Assembly (NCBI RefSeq): GCF_000938305.1
Contig: NZ_JYMT01000004.1
Coordinates: 62,001-126,000, forward strand
Source of the DNA: Bradyrhizobium sp. LTSP885
Lineage (GTDB): Bacteria > Pseudomonadota > Alphaproteobacteria > Rhizobiales > Xanthobacteraceae
Length of the DNA: 64,000 nucleotides
Direction of reading: 5' to 3'
Shown here: positions 53,738-62,696 of the stretch, piece after piece
Numbering within the stretch: the stretch's first letter is position 1
How the letters are laid out: each line of letters opens with the position of its first letter
Notes under the pieces: model-generated
Told to the model about the DNA's origin: nothing
Database searches by the model: none
What the model saw: the letters and a program-made list of their open reading frames with translations, nothing else
Made by a program: the position numbers and the translations under genes

Positions 53738-54379
53738 ATGACCGAGATCATCGCAGGCATCCGCGTTCCCGACAGTGCCATGGCCCGCGCCGCCACCCAG
53801 CTCGTCCGCGATACCGAGGACGACCTGCTCTACAACCACAGCCGCCGCGTGTTCCTGTGGGGCGCGCTGACCGGCAATCGCCGCGCGGTGAAATTCGACC
53901 CTGAACTGCTCTATATCGGCGCCATGTTCCACGACATGGGCCTGACCGCAGCGCATGCGAGCCCTGATCTTCGCTTCGAGGTCGACGGCGCCAATGCCGC
54001 GCGCGATTTCCTTAAAGGCTATGGCGTACCGGAGCGCGACATCGAGGACGTCTGGACCTCGATCGCGCTCCATACCACGCCCGGCGTCCCCGAGCACATG
54101 CGTCCGACCATCGCGTTGGTGACCGCAGGCGTCGAGATGGACGTGCTCGGCATCGCCTATGACGATTTCTCGCACGAGCACCGCGACCACGTCTGCGCGC
54201 ACCATCCGCGTGAGGCTGATTTCAAGCAGGGCATCATCGACCACTTTGCTGATGGCACCATCAAGAAGCCGCTGACCACCTTTGGCAACGTCAAGGCCGA
54301 CGTGCTGGCGCTGAAGGATCCGACCTACAAGCGCACCAACTTCTGCTCGATCATCCTCGGCTCGAAATGGCCGGGCTGA
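53738..54379 (+). CDS. HD-domain hydrolase, cyanamide hydratase-like
   Basis: 213 residues. Metal-binding HD residues appear as H34, H65-D66 (AMFHDMGLT), H112 (IALHTTPG) and a later aspartate near AYDDFSHEHRD. The spacing and the LYNHSRRVFLWG helix resemble fungal and bacterial cyanamide hydratase-type HD proteins, not cyclic-dinucleotide phosphodiesterases. The small-molecule substrate is not certain. Divergent from a GlxA-type regulator, 205 bp apart. Confidence 0.82.
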   Translation: MTEIIAGIRVPDSAMARAATQLVRDTEDDLLYNHSRRVFLWGALTGNRRAVKFDPELLYIGAMFHDMGLTAAHASPDLRFEVDGANAARDFLKGYGVPERDIEDVWTSIALHTTPGVPEHMRPTIALVTAGVEMDVLGIAYDDFSHEHRDHVCAHHPREADFKQGIIDHFADGTIKKPLTTFGNVKADVLALKDPTYKRTNFCSIILGSKWPG

Positions 54380-54775
54380 CGTACGGCCAACCGCGGCGGG
54401 CAAGTGAGGGAAGCATCAGCGGAAGGGTTCCCTCCTCCTTTGCAGCGGAAAGCAGAGGGGTGCCGTTTGCTCCGCTATGGTGATTGCGCGGGTGGGCAGC
54501 CAACGTTTGCCGATCGTGCGCGTTCTGCACATGCGAGAGGCGCCTGGTTTCCGCAAAACGCTTGCGGCTGGCAAAAACTTCGGCAACGCGTGACAAAATA
54601 AGCATCACGTTCTCTTCGATCTGATTTTGTTCGGACTCACTCACGCGGCACACTCAGGAGTCGATCGCACGAACGCGATCCGACCTCCCGCAATCTTGAA
54701 GCGTTTGGACAACCGATCAGCTTTCCTTTCGTCCTTGTGCCGCCTATCGTGGTGACGCATCGGTTGGAAGGTCGC
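54380..54775. other. Intergenic region before the DUF6152/DUF6644 operon
   Basis: About 395 bp. A 100-codon minus-strand frame (54351-54653) crosses it but has an unconvincing composition and overlaps the HD gene end. No clear hairpin or operator is seen. The promoter of the following five-gene cluster should lie in its right half. Confidence 0.5.
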
Positions 54776-55558
54776 ATGGCTATTGGACAATTTGTTAAAG
54801 CGCTTGCGATCGTCGGTAGTGTTTTTGTCATGCAGCAGATCGCTGCTCTACCGAGCGCGCATGCCGAGCCTGATCTCAGCGGCGTCTGGCTTCCCGACAT
54901 CAGGGATCAAAAGCGCCAGGAGACGGCAAACATGCCGCCCTGGAAGCCTGATATCCTCGAGCAGGTACAGCACCTCGTTGCCGAGGAAAAAGCAGGACGG
55001 CCATTCCTCGTCCTGAGCCACTGCCTGCCGCACGGCATGCCGAGCTGGATGCTGATGACGCACAATGCATTCGAGCTGCTCGTCACGCCTGGCCGCATCA
55101 CCATGCTTGGCGAGGTCGACGGCAACCGGATGCGGCGCATCTACATGGATGGCCGCAAACCACCCGAAGATCCCGACCTGTCGCTGCACGGCTATTCGAT
55201 TGGCCATTGGGATGCCGACACGCTGGTGATCGACACCAATTCGATCGTGCCGCAGGCCTATATCGCGATCAGCGAAGCCGTCGGCATCCCGAACAATGGC
55301 GACATGCACATCGTCGAGCATATTCGTCTCGCCGAACCGAATATCATGCGCGACGATCTGGAGATCACGGCTCCGAACGTTCTCACCACGACCTGGAAGA
55401 CGACGCGAATTTATCGTCGCTACCCCGAGCGCCATTATGAAGTCACCGAGGGCGAGTGCGCGCAGGAAGATCTCGTGCCGGGCAAGGACGAGCACGGCAA
55501 CGACATATTCGTCCCCAACGCGCAAGGCGCGTTCGGAACGGTCCACACCGGGAAATAA
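54776..55558 (+). CDS. Secreted protein of unknown function, first gene of a redox-like cluster
   Basis: 260 residues. Signal peptide (FVKALAIVGSVFVMQQIAALPSAHA-EPDLSG). The mature protein contains PDLSGVW, CLPHGMPSWML, FELLVTPGRITMLGEVDGNRMRRIYMDGRK and SIGHWDADTLVIDTNSI, a pattern I associate with uncharacterised proteins that sit beside DUF6152 genes. The ATG at 54776 has GGAAGG upstream. It lies 12 bp before the DUF6152 gene, so the two are co-transcribed. Confidence 0.75.
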   Translation: MAIGQFVKALAIVGSVFVMQQIAALPSAHAEPDLSGVWLPDIRDQKRQETANMPPWKPDILEQVQHLVAEEKAGRPFLVLSHCLPHGMPSWMLMTHNAFELLVTPGRITMLGEVDGNRMRRIYMDGRKPPEDPDLSLHGYSIGHWDADTLVIDTNSIVPQAYIAISEAVGIPNNGDMHIVEHIRLAEPNIMRDDLEITAPNVLTTTWKTTRIYRRYPERHYEVTEGECAQEDLVPGKDEHGNDIFVPNAQGAFGTVHTGK

Positions 55559-55570
55559 GGAACGACCGAG

Positions 55571-55963
55571 ATGTCGCCCAAGGCCATGTTTCTTGCCGCT
55601 TGCCTCACGCTGGGCTTTGTCGGCGTTGCAGCCGCGCACCATTCCAACGCGGCCTATGACAGCGACCATCCGCAGACCGTGCAAGGCACCGTCAAACAGG
55701 TCAACTGGACCAACCCGCATATCAGCTTCGTGGTCGAGACCGACGTCAAGGAAGGACCGCAGGCCGGCACCTGGACGTTCGAGGTGTCGAGCCCTGGCGT
55801 GCTCACGCGATCCGGCTGGACAAAGCGCTCACTGCAGCCCGGCGATCACGCCTCCTTCGACTATCTGCCGCTGCGCGACGGCAAACCCGGCGGCTTCCTG
55901 CGCAAGGTTATTCTGCAGGACGGCAAGGAACTGACCTACAGCCTGACGCCGGACGAGCAGTAA
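55571..55963 (+). CDS. DUF6152 family periplasmic protein
   Basis: 130 residues. Signal peptide ending GVAAA-HHSNAAYD, so the mature protein probably begins with two histidines, which could bind a metal. The body reads QTVQGTVKQVNWTNPHISFVVE ... GVLTRSGWTKRSLQPGDHASF, an OB-like barrel pattern typical of DUF6152. Function unknown. Six bases separate it from the next gene. Confidence 0.85.
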   Translation: MSPKAMFLAACLTLGFVGVAAAHHSNAAYDSDHPQTVQGTVKQVNWTNPHISFVVETDVKEGPQAGTWTFEVSSPGVLTRSGWTKRSLQPGDHASFDYLPLRDGKPGGFLRKVILQDGKELTYSLTPDEQ

Positions 55964-55969
55964 GTTCAC

Positions 55970-56467
55970 ATGTTAGCGCTGACCGGGTTTTCCAAGTGGC
56001 TGGCGGCGACGTCGCTCAGTCACACCATCCAGACCGTCACCTGGATCATCCCGACGCTCCAGACGATCCACATTCTCTGCGTGGCGATCGTGTTCTCCTC
56101 CGCAGTGCTGGTCGATTTGCGGATCTTTCGGGTGTTCGAGCGCGACGAGCCGCTGCGCGAGGTCACGCGGCGCTTTCTGCCCCCGATCTGGCCGGTCCTG
56201 CTCATCCTGCTCGTAACCGGCAGCCTGCTGATCATCGGCGAGCCGAGACGCTCGTTGGTCAACACCACCTTTTATCTCAAGATGGCGTTGCTGCTTGTGG
56301 CCATCCTGCTGACGGCTACCTTGCAACGGATGGTGCTGACGTCGCCAGGTGTCTTTGAGGATCGCAGCCGGCAAATGGCAGGCCGTGCGCTGGCAACGGT
56401 GTCGATCCTGGTCTGGTGCGGCATCCTTTTCGCCGGACGCTGGATCGCTTACACGCAGGCCGGTTGA
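55970..56467 (+). CDS. DUF6644-like four-helix membrane protein, copy 1
   Basis: 165 residues with four hydrophobic segments. Histidines sit in or near helices (SLSHTIQTVTWIIPTLQTIHILC), which could ligate heme or metal; the pattern is comparable to small b-type cytochromes or DoxX/DUF6644 proteins. The family has no known function. Its stop overlaps the next start as TGATG. Confidence 0.78.
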   Translation: MLALTGFSKWLAATSLSHTIQTVTWIIPTLQTIHILCVAIVFSSAVLVDLRIFRVFERDEPLREVTRRFLPPIWPVLLILLVTGSLLIIGEPRRSLVNTTFYLKMALLLVAILLTATLQRMVLTSPGVFEDRSRQMAGRALATVSILVWCGILFAGRWIAYTQAG

Positions 56468-56970
56468 TGTCGTACATCCAGAACTTGATCGCATTCTTCG
56501 AGGACAGCAGCATTGCGGACAGCATCCGCGAGAACGACACGCTGTTTCCCACGATCGAATCGATCCACGTCGTTGCGATCTGCCTTGTGGTCGGCTCGAT
56601 TCTCGTGCTGGACTTGCGGCTCGTCGGCTTCGCCTCGATGAACCGGCCTGTCGGCCGGCTGACGCGTGCGATCCTGCCGGTGACCTGGGGCGCGTTCGCG
56701 ATCGCGGCGAGTTCCGGCTTCCTGCTGTTCATTTCCAACGCCACCAAATATCTGGCGAATGGCTACTTCGATGCCAAGATCATCCTGATCTGCACGGCCG
56801 GGGTGAACATGATCGTCTTCCATGCCATCAGCGCGAAGGATCTGCCGCAATGGGAGAAGCAAAAATCGCCGCCGCTGCGGGCGCGAATAGCCGGCGCGCT
56901 ATCGATCCTGCTCTGGATCGCGGTCGTGGCCTGCGGGCGCTGGATCGGCTTCACCATGCAGGAGCTGTGA
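56467..56970 (+). CDS. DUF6644-like four-helix membrane protein, copy 2
   Basis: 167 residues, four hydrophobic segments, with FPTIESIHVVAICLVVGSILVLDLRLVGF matching TLQTIHILCVAIVFSSAVLVDLRIFRVF in the preceding gene. The two are diverged tandem paralogs and could form a heterodimer. Coupled by TGATG to the gene before and to the cytochrome gene after. Confidence 0.78.
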   Translation: MSYIQNLIAFFEDSSIADSIRENDTLFPTIESIHVVAICLVVGSILVLDLRLVGFASMNRPVGRLTRAILPVTWGAFAIAASSGFLLFISNATKYLANGYFDAKIILICTAGVNMIVFHAISAKDLPQWEKQKSPPLRARIAGALSILLWIAVVACGRWIGFTMQEL

Positions 56971-57437
56971 TGTTGAAAAGGCCCCTTGCACGCGCCACCC
57001 TTGCCGGGCTCGTCTTGTCCAGCCTCGCCGCCTCCCCATCGATATCAGATACAACGCCAGCGATGCTGCCGTTCCAGACGCATGTCGACATGAAGACCTT
57101 TATGGACCACGTGCTGACGCCGGCCGCGAACGTGATCTGGAGAGTCAACGGCTCGGTGATCGACGCCAGCGGTGAGCACGACCTCTCACCCAAGACCGAC
57201 GACGACTGGGAAAACATCACCAGCGGCGCTGCGACGCTTGCGGAAGCGACAAACGCGCTGATGATCCCACAGCGCGCGCTCGATCCGGAGTGGAACACTT
57301 ACGTGAAGAAACTTGCCGATGCCGCCGACAAGGCCTACCAGGCTGCGGAGGTGCATGACCTAAAAACCGTCGCCGACGTCAGCGATCACCTCGACGGCAT
57401 CTGCGCCGCCTGCCATCGTCACTACGGGCTGGAATAA
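56970..57437 (+). CDS. Cytochrome c'-like periplasmic monoheme protein
   Basis: 155 residues. Signal peptide, a mostly helical mature part, and a heme c site C145-x-x-C148-H149 close to the C-terminus, the usual position in cytochrome c' four-helix bundles. M41 in VDMKTFMDHVLTPAANVIW may be near the heme. Translationally coupled to the second DUF6644 gene, which implies it exchanges electrons with, or is matured alongside, the membrane pair. A long frame overlapping from 56349 is out of register and is not used. Confidence 0.82.
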   Translation: MLKRPLARATLAGLVLSSLAASPSISDTTPAMLPFQTHVDMKTFMDHVLTPAANVIWRVNGSVIDASGEHDLSPKTDDDWENITSGAATLAEATNALMIPQRALDPEWNTYVKKLADAADKAYQAAEVHDLKTVADVSDHLDGICAACHRHYGLE

Positions 57438-57555
57438 GCTGTTCTCTGGGCCATCCACTTTCCGGGCGCGCCGGTGACGCACTAAAGATGTTTGCCGCGG
57501 CACGCAACCGACGCCGCCCGTGGCGGCGCCACCCCTTTCACGCCTGATCCCAAGC

Positions 57556-58008
57556 CTAGTGCGCCGGCCCGTGGTCGGGACCTTGGTCCCGGCCGGCGGC
57601 GGCACCAGCGAGCCGGTCGAGATAATGCGCCCATCCCTTGTCGTGGCTCGCGCACTGCGCTGCGTTCGGCAGGCCGCTATGGGTCATGCGCACGAGCGTG
57701 CCGCTGTCCTTGTCGATCAAATCGATCTCGATCAGGCTCGATCCCGGCGGCACCTCTTCGCCGCCCTCCCAGCCAAAACTGTAGGCGAGACGATGCACCG
57801 GCACGACCTCGCGGAATGCGCCGCGCGCGGCCCGCGCGTGATCGCCTGCCACACCCTTGAGATAAAACAGCCCGCCGGGATGCAACTCGGTCGATGCTTC
57901 GACGCCCATCCAGCTCACGATCTTCTGCGGATCGGTCAGGAAGGCGAACACGCTCGCAGGCGGAGCTGCAATCTGGATCTCGCGTTTGACGACGAAGGCT
58001 TCGGTCAT
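57556..58008 (-). CDS. SRPBCC/AHSA1 domain protein
   Basis: 150 residues. VKREIQIAAPPASVFAFLTDPQKIVSWMG and the later GTLVRMTHSGLPNAAQCASHDKGWAHYLDRLA are the hallmarks of the Aha1-like START/Bet v1 fold with the conserved WxxYLxRL helix. Such proteins bind hydrophobic ligands; the role is unknown. Divergent from the cyclase gene. Confidence 0.88.
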   Translation of the reverse strand: MTEAFVVKREIQIAAPPASVFAFLTDPQKIVSWMGVEASTELHPGGLFYLKGVAGDHARAARGAFREVVPVHRLAYSFGWEGGEEVPPGSSLIEIDLIDKDSGTLVRMTHSGLPNAAQCASHDKGWAHYLDRLAGAAAGRDQGPDHGPAH

Positions 58009-58048
58009 CGATCATCCTCCCATTGCAAGGTGGTTACAGGGATAGCGC

Positions 58049-59176
58049 GTGACAAGGGTGGCGCGCCAACCCCATGATGGGGTGATGCAGTTGTCCTCGA
58101 CGTTGAGCTTTCTGGTCGACGCCGCTGCCGAGACCGCGGGCGCCAACCGGTTGCTGGCAGAACTCGGTGCCCACCTGGTTGCGGATGGCCTGCCGCTCGC
58201 CGGCGGCGCGCTGACGCTCGAGGTTCCACATCCACTGATCGCACGGCGCACCTGGCTGTGGCAGGCGAGCAATGGCGACGTCATCGAGGCCTTGGGTTTC
58301 GCGCCGCAGCAGCCGTTCGCCATGCCGGATGCAGGACCACCCGGCGATGCCGGCCGGCGCTGGCTGCGCGGGCTCGCGGCAGGCCCGGTCCATGAGGATG
58401 CGATCGGACCGCGGCCGGATGGGCCGACGCTCGGCTGGATCGGAACCCGCGCCTTCACGCCCGATGAGACGGATCGATTGCGACAAGCCGCGCGTTTCGC
58501 CGCGGCACCGCTGGCTGCCCTCACTGCGCGCGCCACGCTGACGGCGACGCTGGAGGCCTATCTCGGCCGGCGCAGCGCGGCGCGCGTGCTGGCATCCCCT
58601 TTGCGACGCAACACCGGCGAGACCATCCAGGCCGCTCTGCTCTATGCCGATTTGCGCGGCTTTACCGCGCTCTCCGAAAGCCATCCGCCGGCCGAGGTGA
58701 TCGCGGCACTCGACGCATGGTTCGATCGTATCGCCGGCGCAATCCACGCCTTCGGCGGCGAGGTGCTGAAATTCATCGGCGACGGTCTGCTCGCGATCTT
58801 TCCGGTCACGACAGGTCCGCGCAACGCATGCGAAGCGGCGTTGCGCGCGGTGTCCGCCGCGCGCGTCGGCATGGTGCATCTCGATGCTGAGCGGCGCAGG
58901 CAGGGCCAGCCACCGCTGCCGTTCGGTGCGGCGCTGCATCTCGGCGAAGTCCACTGGGGCAATATCGGCGCGGCCGACCGGCTCGACTTCACGGCGATCG
59001 GCTCTGCGGTCAATCTGGTCAGCCGGCTCGAAGGGTTGTGCAAACCGCTGGAAAAGACGGTGCTGGTCTCGGGCGCGCTCGCCGCCGAGACCGACATGCC
59101 GCTGGTCGCACTCGGCATGCATGAGCTGCGCGGCATCGCGCTGCCATGCGCAGTCTTCACGCTGCCGCAGACGTGA
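58049..59176 (+). CDS. Class III adenylate/guanylate cyclase
   Basis: 375 residues. The C-terminal half is a class III catalytic domain: the metal aspartate in ALLYADLRGFTALSES, the second in KFIGDGLLAIFP, and LDFTAIGSAVNLVSRLEGL. The N-terminal 180 residues look like a GAF-type or other sensory domain without membrane helices. Starts at a GTG (58049) or ATG (58085) are both possible. It is a soluble cyclase that may make cAMP; one CRP-like site is present elsewhere in the window at 39639-39654. Confidence 0.88.
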   Translation: MTRVARQPHDGVMQLSSTLSFLVDAAAETAGANRLLAELGAHLVADGLPLAGGALTLEVPHPLIARRTWLWQASNGDVIEALGFAPQQPFAMPDAGPPGDAGRRWLRGLAAGPVHEDAIGPRPDGPTLGWIGTRAFTPDETDRLRQAARFAAAPLAALTARATLTATLEAYLGRRSAARVLASPLRRNTGETIQAALLYADLRGFTALSESHPPAEVIAALDAWFDRIAGAIHAFGGEVLKFIGDGLLAIFPVTTGPRNACEAALRAVSAARVGMVHLDAERRRQGQPPLPFGAALHLGEVHWGNIGAADRLDFTAIGSAVNLVSRLEGLCKPLEKTVLVSGALAAETDMPLVALGMHELRGIALPCAVFTLPQT

Positions 59177-59181
59177 GCCGG

Positions 59182-59439
59182 TCATCGGACGAGCCGCAGC
59201 CACGGCGCCAAATGGAACGCGCTCATCAGCCCATACATCGGAACCATGCCCTGAAGCGAAAACGGACCCTGCATGGCCGCGCAGAGCATATCGGCGGGAC
59301 CGAACGCCGCGATCAGCGCCATGACCGCGAAAGTTGGCGCGGCCGCCAGCGACAGCAAGCGCGCCGCGGCATGGCCATATCCGCCGAACCGTGTCGCAAG
59401 CCAATCCTGGCGTGTTCCGATTCCGTGGTCGGTCATCAT
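59182..59439 (-). CDS. Small membrane protein of unknown function
   Basis: 85 residues, with two hydrophobic stretches (LLSLAAAPTFAVMALIAAFG and a weaker MVPMYGLMSAFHLAPWL). A GGAG site lies at a suitable distance before the ATG at 59439. Codon use looks coding. It faces away from the following regulator gene, 89 bp away, and is convergent with the cyclase gene. Confidence 0.6.
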   Translation of the reverse strand: MMTDHGIGTRQDWLATRFGGYGHAAARLLSLAAAPTFAVMALIAAFGPADMLCAAMQGPFSLQGMVPMYGLMSAFHLAPWLRLVR

Positions 59440-59528
59440 TCGATCTCCGTGGACATGGCGTGTCCCGTCATGTGCTAGGCTAGGACCGGACCGCGGAGGG
59501 TGAGAGTGACAAGTGTGTCGGGATTCGG

Positions 59529-60749
59529 ATGGACTCGCTGATCACGGCTGCGGCGCTCGCGCTCGCGGCGGGTGATCTGCTCGGCGCACTGAAACGGGTG
59601 GGCTTGCGCGACGACCCGCCGGCGCTGGCGATACGCGGCATCGCGATGGCCCGGCTCGGCGATTTCGTCCGTGCGAAGGACCTGTTGAAGCGCGCCGGCC
59701 GGGCCTTCGGCCCGCGCGAAGCTATCGCCCGCGCGCGCTGCATCGTCGCGGAGGCCGAGATCGCGCTGGTCTTGCGCGACCTCGGCTTTCCCGCGAGGAC
59801 GCTGGCGGCTGCTCGCGCGACGCTCGAGGCGCATGGCGATCGGCTCAATGCCGCGCATGCCGGCTGTCTCGAGATCCGCCGCCTGCTCCTGATTGGGCAT
59901 CTCGATGAAGCCGAGCGTATGCTCGCCGACCTCGACCCGGCGCCTCTCCCTGCCGCCTTGCGGGTCGGCCACGAGCTCGTCACCGCAGGGATCGCGATGC
60001 GACGGCTGCGGACCAAGCCCGCGCGCGAGGCGCTCGCTCGCGCCGATGCCGCCGCGCGCCGCGCCGGCATTGGCGCACTGGCGGCCGAAGTCGAACGCGC
60101 CGCGCAGCTGTTGACCGTGCCCGCGGCACGCCTGATCGGGAAAGGCGGCGAGCGGGCGCTGCGGCTCGACGAGGTCGAGGCGGTGATGGCCTCCAAGGCG
60201 CTCGTCATCGACGCCATCACATATGTCGTACGCGACATCAGCACCGAGATTTCGCTGACCCGGCGGCCCGTGCTGTTCGCGCTGGCCCGTGCGCTCGGCG
60301 AAGCCTGGCCGAACGACGCGGCACGCAGCGCGCTGATTGCGCGGGCGTTTCGCGGCAAGCATGCCGACGAGTCACATCGCGCGCGGCTGCGAGTCGAGAT
60401 CGGGCGGCTGCGCCGCTCGCTGCGGCCGCTCGCCGATCTGCGCGCGACCCCGGACGGTTTCGTGCTGAAGCCGCACCGCCGGCGCGATGTCGTGGTGCTG
60501 GCGCGCCCGGTCGAGGAGGAACATGCCGCGGTGCTGGCCTGCCTCGCCGACGGCGAAGCATGGTCGAGCTCGGCGCTGTCGCTCGCGCTCGGCACCAGCC
60601 AGCGCACCGTGCAGCGCGCGCTCGACACGCTGGCTGCGGCCGGCAAGGTGCAATCCTATGGCCGCGCCCGCGCGCGCCGCTGGATGATGCCGATGGTGCC
60701 GGGATTCACGACGGCCTTGTTACTCCCTGCCCCGCTGCCGAACGGTTAG
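59529..60749 (+). CDS. Helix-turn-helix regulator with N-terminal helical repeats
   Basis: 406 residues, Ala/Arg/Leu-rich helices of TPR-like character in the first 240 residues, then a winged-helix-like region (RARLRVEIGRLRRSLRPLADLRATPDGFVLKPHRR) and a second HTH (SSSALSLALGTSQRTVQRALDTLAAAGKVQSYGRARARRW). It fits a family of rhizobial regulators often placed beside the beta-propeller gene that follows here by 33 bp. The signal is unknown. Confidence 0.72.
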   Translation: MDSLITAAALALAAGDLLGALKRVGLRDDPPALAIRGIAMARLGDFVRAKDLLKRAGRAFGPREAIARARCIVAEAEIALVLRDLGFPARTLAAARATLEAHGDRLNAAHAGCLEIRRLLLIGHLDEAERMLADLDPAPLPAALRVGHELVTAGIAMRRLRTKPAREALARADAAARRAGIGALAAEVERAAQLLTVPAARLIGKGGERALRLDEVEAVMASKALVIDAITYVVRDISTEISLTRRPVLFALARALGEAWPNDAARSALIARAFRGKHADESHRARLRVEIGRLRRSLRPLADLRATPDGFVLKPHRRRDVVVLARPVEEEHAAVLACLADGEAWSSSALSLALGTSQRTVQRALDTLAAAGKVQSYGRARARRWMMPMVPGFTTALLLPAPLPNG

Positions 60750-60782
60750 TATCACGCAGAAATCAAAGAGCAGGAGCACAGC

Positions 60783-61427
60783 ATGAAGAAGTCGGCGGCC
60801 CATATCGTCAGGGAATATGCTTTCGAGGGGGTCGAGAGCGTGGGCGGCGTCAGCTTCGACGGCGAGCAGGTCTGGTTCGCAGCCGGCGACCGCATGGTCG
60901 CCTTTGATCCCGACAGCGGCAAGACCACCCGCACGATCGACGTCGCGGCCCATGCCGGTACAGCGTTCGACGGCAAGCACCTTTATCAGATCGCCGAGGA
61001 CCGCATCCTGAAGATCGAGCCAAACACGGGCCGCGTGGTTTCCACCATCCCCTCGCCCGGCGGCGGCAAAGACTCCGGCCTTGCCTGGGCCGAAGGCGCG
61101 CTCTGGGTCGGACAATATCGCGACCGCAAGATCATCCAGATCGATCCGGACACCGGCACGATACTGCGCACCATCGAGTCCAATCGCTTCGTCACCGGCG
61201 TCACCTGGGTCGACGACGAACTCTGGCACGGGACATGGGAAAACGACGAGAGCGACGTGCGGCGCATCGATCCGCAGACCGGCGAAGTGCTGGAACGGCT
61301 CGAGATGCCGCCGGGCGTCAACGTCTCGGGCCTGGAGTCCGACGGCGGCGACCGGTTCTTCTGCGGTGGCGGCAGCACCAAGAACACGGTGCGCGCGATT
61401 GCGCGGCCAAAGCGAAGCCGTTCATGA
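60783..61427 (+). CDS. Cytoplasmic beta-propeller protein (YVTN/Vgb-like)
   Basis: 214 residues with recurring blade units: VSFDGEQVWFAAGDRMVAFDPDSGKTTRTI, TAFDGKHLYQIAEDRILKIEPNTGRVVSTI, LAWAEGALWVGQYRDRKIIQIDPDTGTILRTI, VTWVDDELWHGTWENDESDVRRIDPQTGEVLERL. About five blades are visible and no signal peptide. It may be a binding or lyase-type propeller; no catalytic site was recognised. Likely co-transcribed with the regulator upstream. Confidence 0.8.
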   Translation: MKKSAAHIVREYAFEGVESVGGVSFDGEQVWFAAGDRMVAFDPDSGKTTRTIDVAAHAGTAFDGKHLYQIAEDRILKIEPNTGRVVSTIPSPGGGKDSGLAWAEGALWVGQYRDRKIIQIDPDTGTILRTIESNRFVTGVTWVDDELWHGTWENDESDVRRIDPQTGEVLERLEMPPGVNVSGLESDGGDRFFCGGGSTKNTVRAIARPKRSRS

Positions 61428-61435
61428 CGCGCGTG

Positions 61436-61464
61436 AGGTGATCCATGCCGAGCGGATCACCTCC
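61436..61464. terminator. Bidirectional terminator-like hairpin
   Basis: GAGGTGATCC, a 9-base loop, then GGATCACCTC form a perfect 10-bp stem between two convergent genes (stops at 61427 and 61476). No long T-run is present on either side, so termination efficiency is uncertain. Confidence 0.6.
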
Positions 61465-61475
61465 GCGTCAAACCC

Positions 61476-62696
61476 TCACGCCGGCGCTGCTACGGCTGCG
61501 GTCCGCGCCACCGGGAACGGCTTGAACATCATGATGATCAGGAAGGCACCGAGGCCGAACGCCCAGGAGCCGACATAGAGCCACGTATAGCTGGCGAAGG
61601 TGTCGTAGATCAGGCCGCCGGCCAGCGGCCCGGTCGCCATGCCGAGGCTGCCGGCCATCGCCGTGCCGCCGATCACGGTGCCCATCATCCGCAACGGGAA
61701 GTTCTCGCGCACCAAGACCGAATAGAGCGGCATGGTGCCGGCATAGATGAAGCCGAACACCGCCGCCACCGCGTAGAACGCAGCGAGCTCGCGCACGAAG
61801 ACGTAGCCGAGTGCGCCGAACGCCTGCGCCAGCAGGCCGAGCACCAGTATACGCTTGGCGCCGAAGCGGTCGCCGAGCAGGCCGAAGGCGATGCGACCGC
61901 CCAAGCCGGCGAGCCCCTCAACGCTGTAGATCGTGACCGCCGCGATCATCGGAATGCCGCAGGTGATGGCGTAGCTGACGGTGTGGATGATCGGCCCCGA
62001 ATGGGTGGCGCAGCAGAAGAAATTGGTCGCGACCAGGATGATGAATTGCGGCGAGCGCAGCGCCTGCGCGCGCGTCATCTCCGCCTGCGGCCCTGCGCTG
62101 GCGACCACAGCGGCTTGCGCGCCCTGAAGCGCTGGCGGACGACGCACCAGGAACGAGACCGGAATCATGATCGCCGCGACGATACCAGAGACAATCAGCA
62201 TCGAGGTTCGCCAGCCATGGTTGGAGACGAGCCAGGCGGCGATCGGTGCCATCGTCATCGGCGCCATGCCCATGCCCGCCGACACCAGCGAGACGGCGAG
62301 GCTGCGATGCGTCTCGAACCAGCCGGTGACGCAGGCCATCATCGGGGCGAAGATCGCGGCACAGGACGCGCCGACCATCAGGCCAAAGATGAACTGAAAC
62401 GCCAGCAGCGACGGCGCCTGGCTGGCCAGCGCCAGGCTTGCCGCCAGCACGACCGACCCGGTCAGCACCACCGGCAGCGGCCCGAACCGGTCGGACAGCG
62501 TGCCCCACGCCATGCTGGTGAAGGCCATCGCCAGGAAACCGATCGTCAGGGCGCTGGAGATGCCGGTCACCGACCACCCGGTCTCCCGCGCCATCGGCTG
62601 CAGAAACACCGGCAGCGAGAACATGCCGCCGATCGCGACGCAGCCCAGCAGACCGCCCGCCGCGACGATCACCCAGCGGTAGTGAGAATTGCTCAT
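61476..62696 (-). CDS. MFS transporter, oxalate/formate or monocarboxylate type
   Basis: 406 residues with 12 hydrophobic segments. Motif A reads GTLSDRFGPLPVVLTGS, and GYVFVRELAAFYAVAAVFGFIYAGTMPLYSVLVRENFP gives the second-half repeat. The opening RWVIVAAGGLLGCVAIGGMFSLPVFLQPM suits the oxalate/formate antiporter-like group. The ATG at 62696 starts just before the first helix. Confidence 0.88.
   Translation of the reverse strand: MSNSHYRWVIVAAGGLLGCVAIGGMFSLPVFLQPMARETGWSVTGISSALTIGFLAMAFTSMAWGTLSDRFGPLPVVLTGSVVLAASLALASQAPSLLAFQFIFGLMVGASCAAIFAPMMACVTGWFETHRSLAVSLVSAGMGMAPMTMAPIAAWLVSNHGWRTSMLIVSGIVAAIMIPVSFLVRRPPALQGAQAAVVASAGPQAEMTRAQALRSPQFIILVATNFFCCATHSGPIIHTVSYAITCGIPMIAAVTIYSVEGLAGLGGRIAFGLLGDRFGAKRILVLGLLAQAFGALGYVFVRELAAFYAVAAVFGFIYAGTMPLYSVLVRENFPLRMMGTVIGGTAMAGSLGMATGPLAGGLIYDTFASYTWLYVGSWAFGLGAFLIIMMFKPFPVARTAAVAAPA

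Noticed and set aside
54351..54653. A 100-codon minus-strand frame after the HD gene
   Set aside because: It overlaps the coding end of the HD gene, has no ribosome site and no recognisable domain; the short MLILSRVAEVFASRKRF part is weakly protein-like only.
56349..57437. A 362-codon plus-strand frame
   Set aside because: It runs out of register through both DUF6644 genes; only the final 155 codons, from the ATG at 56970, are the cytochrome gene.
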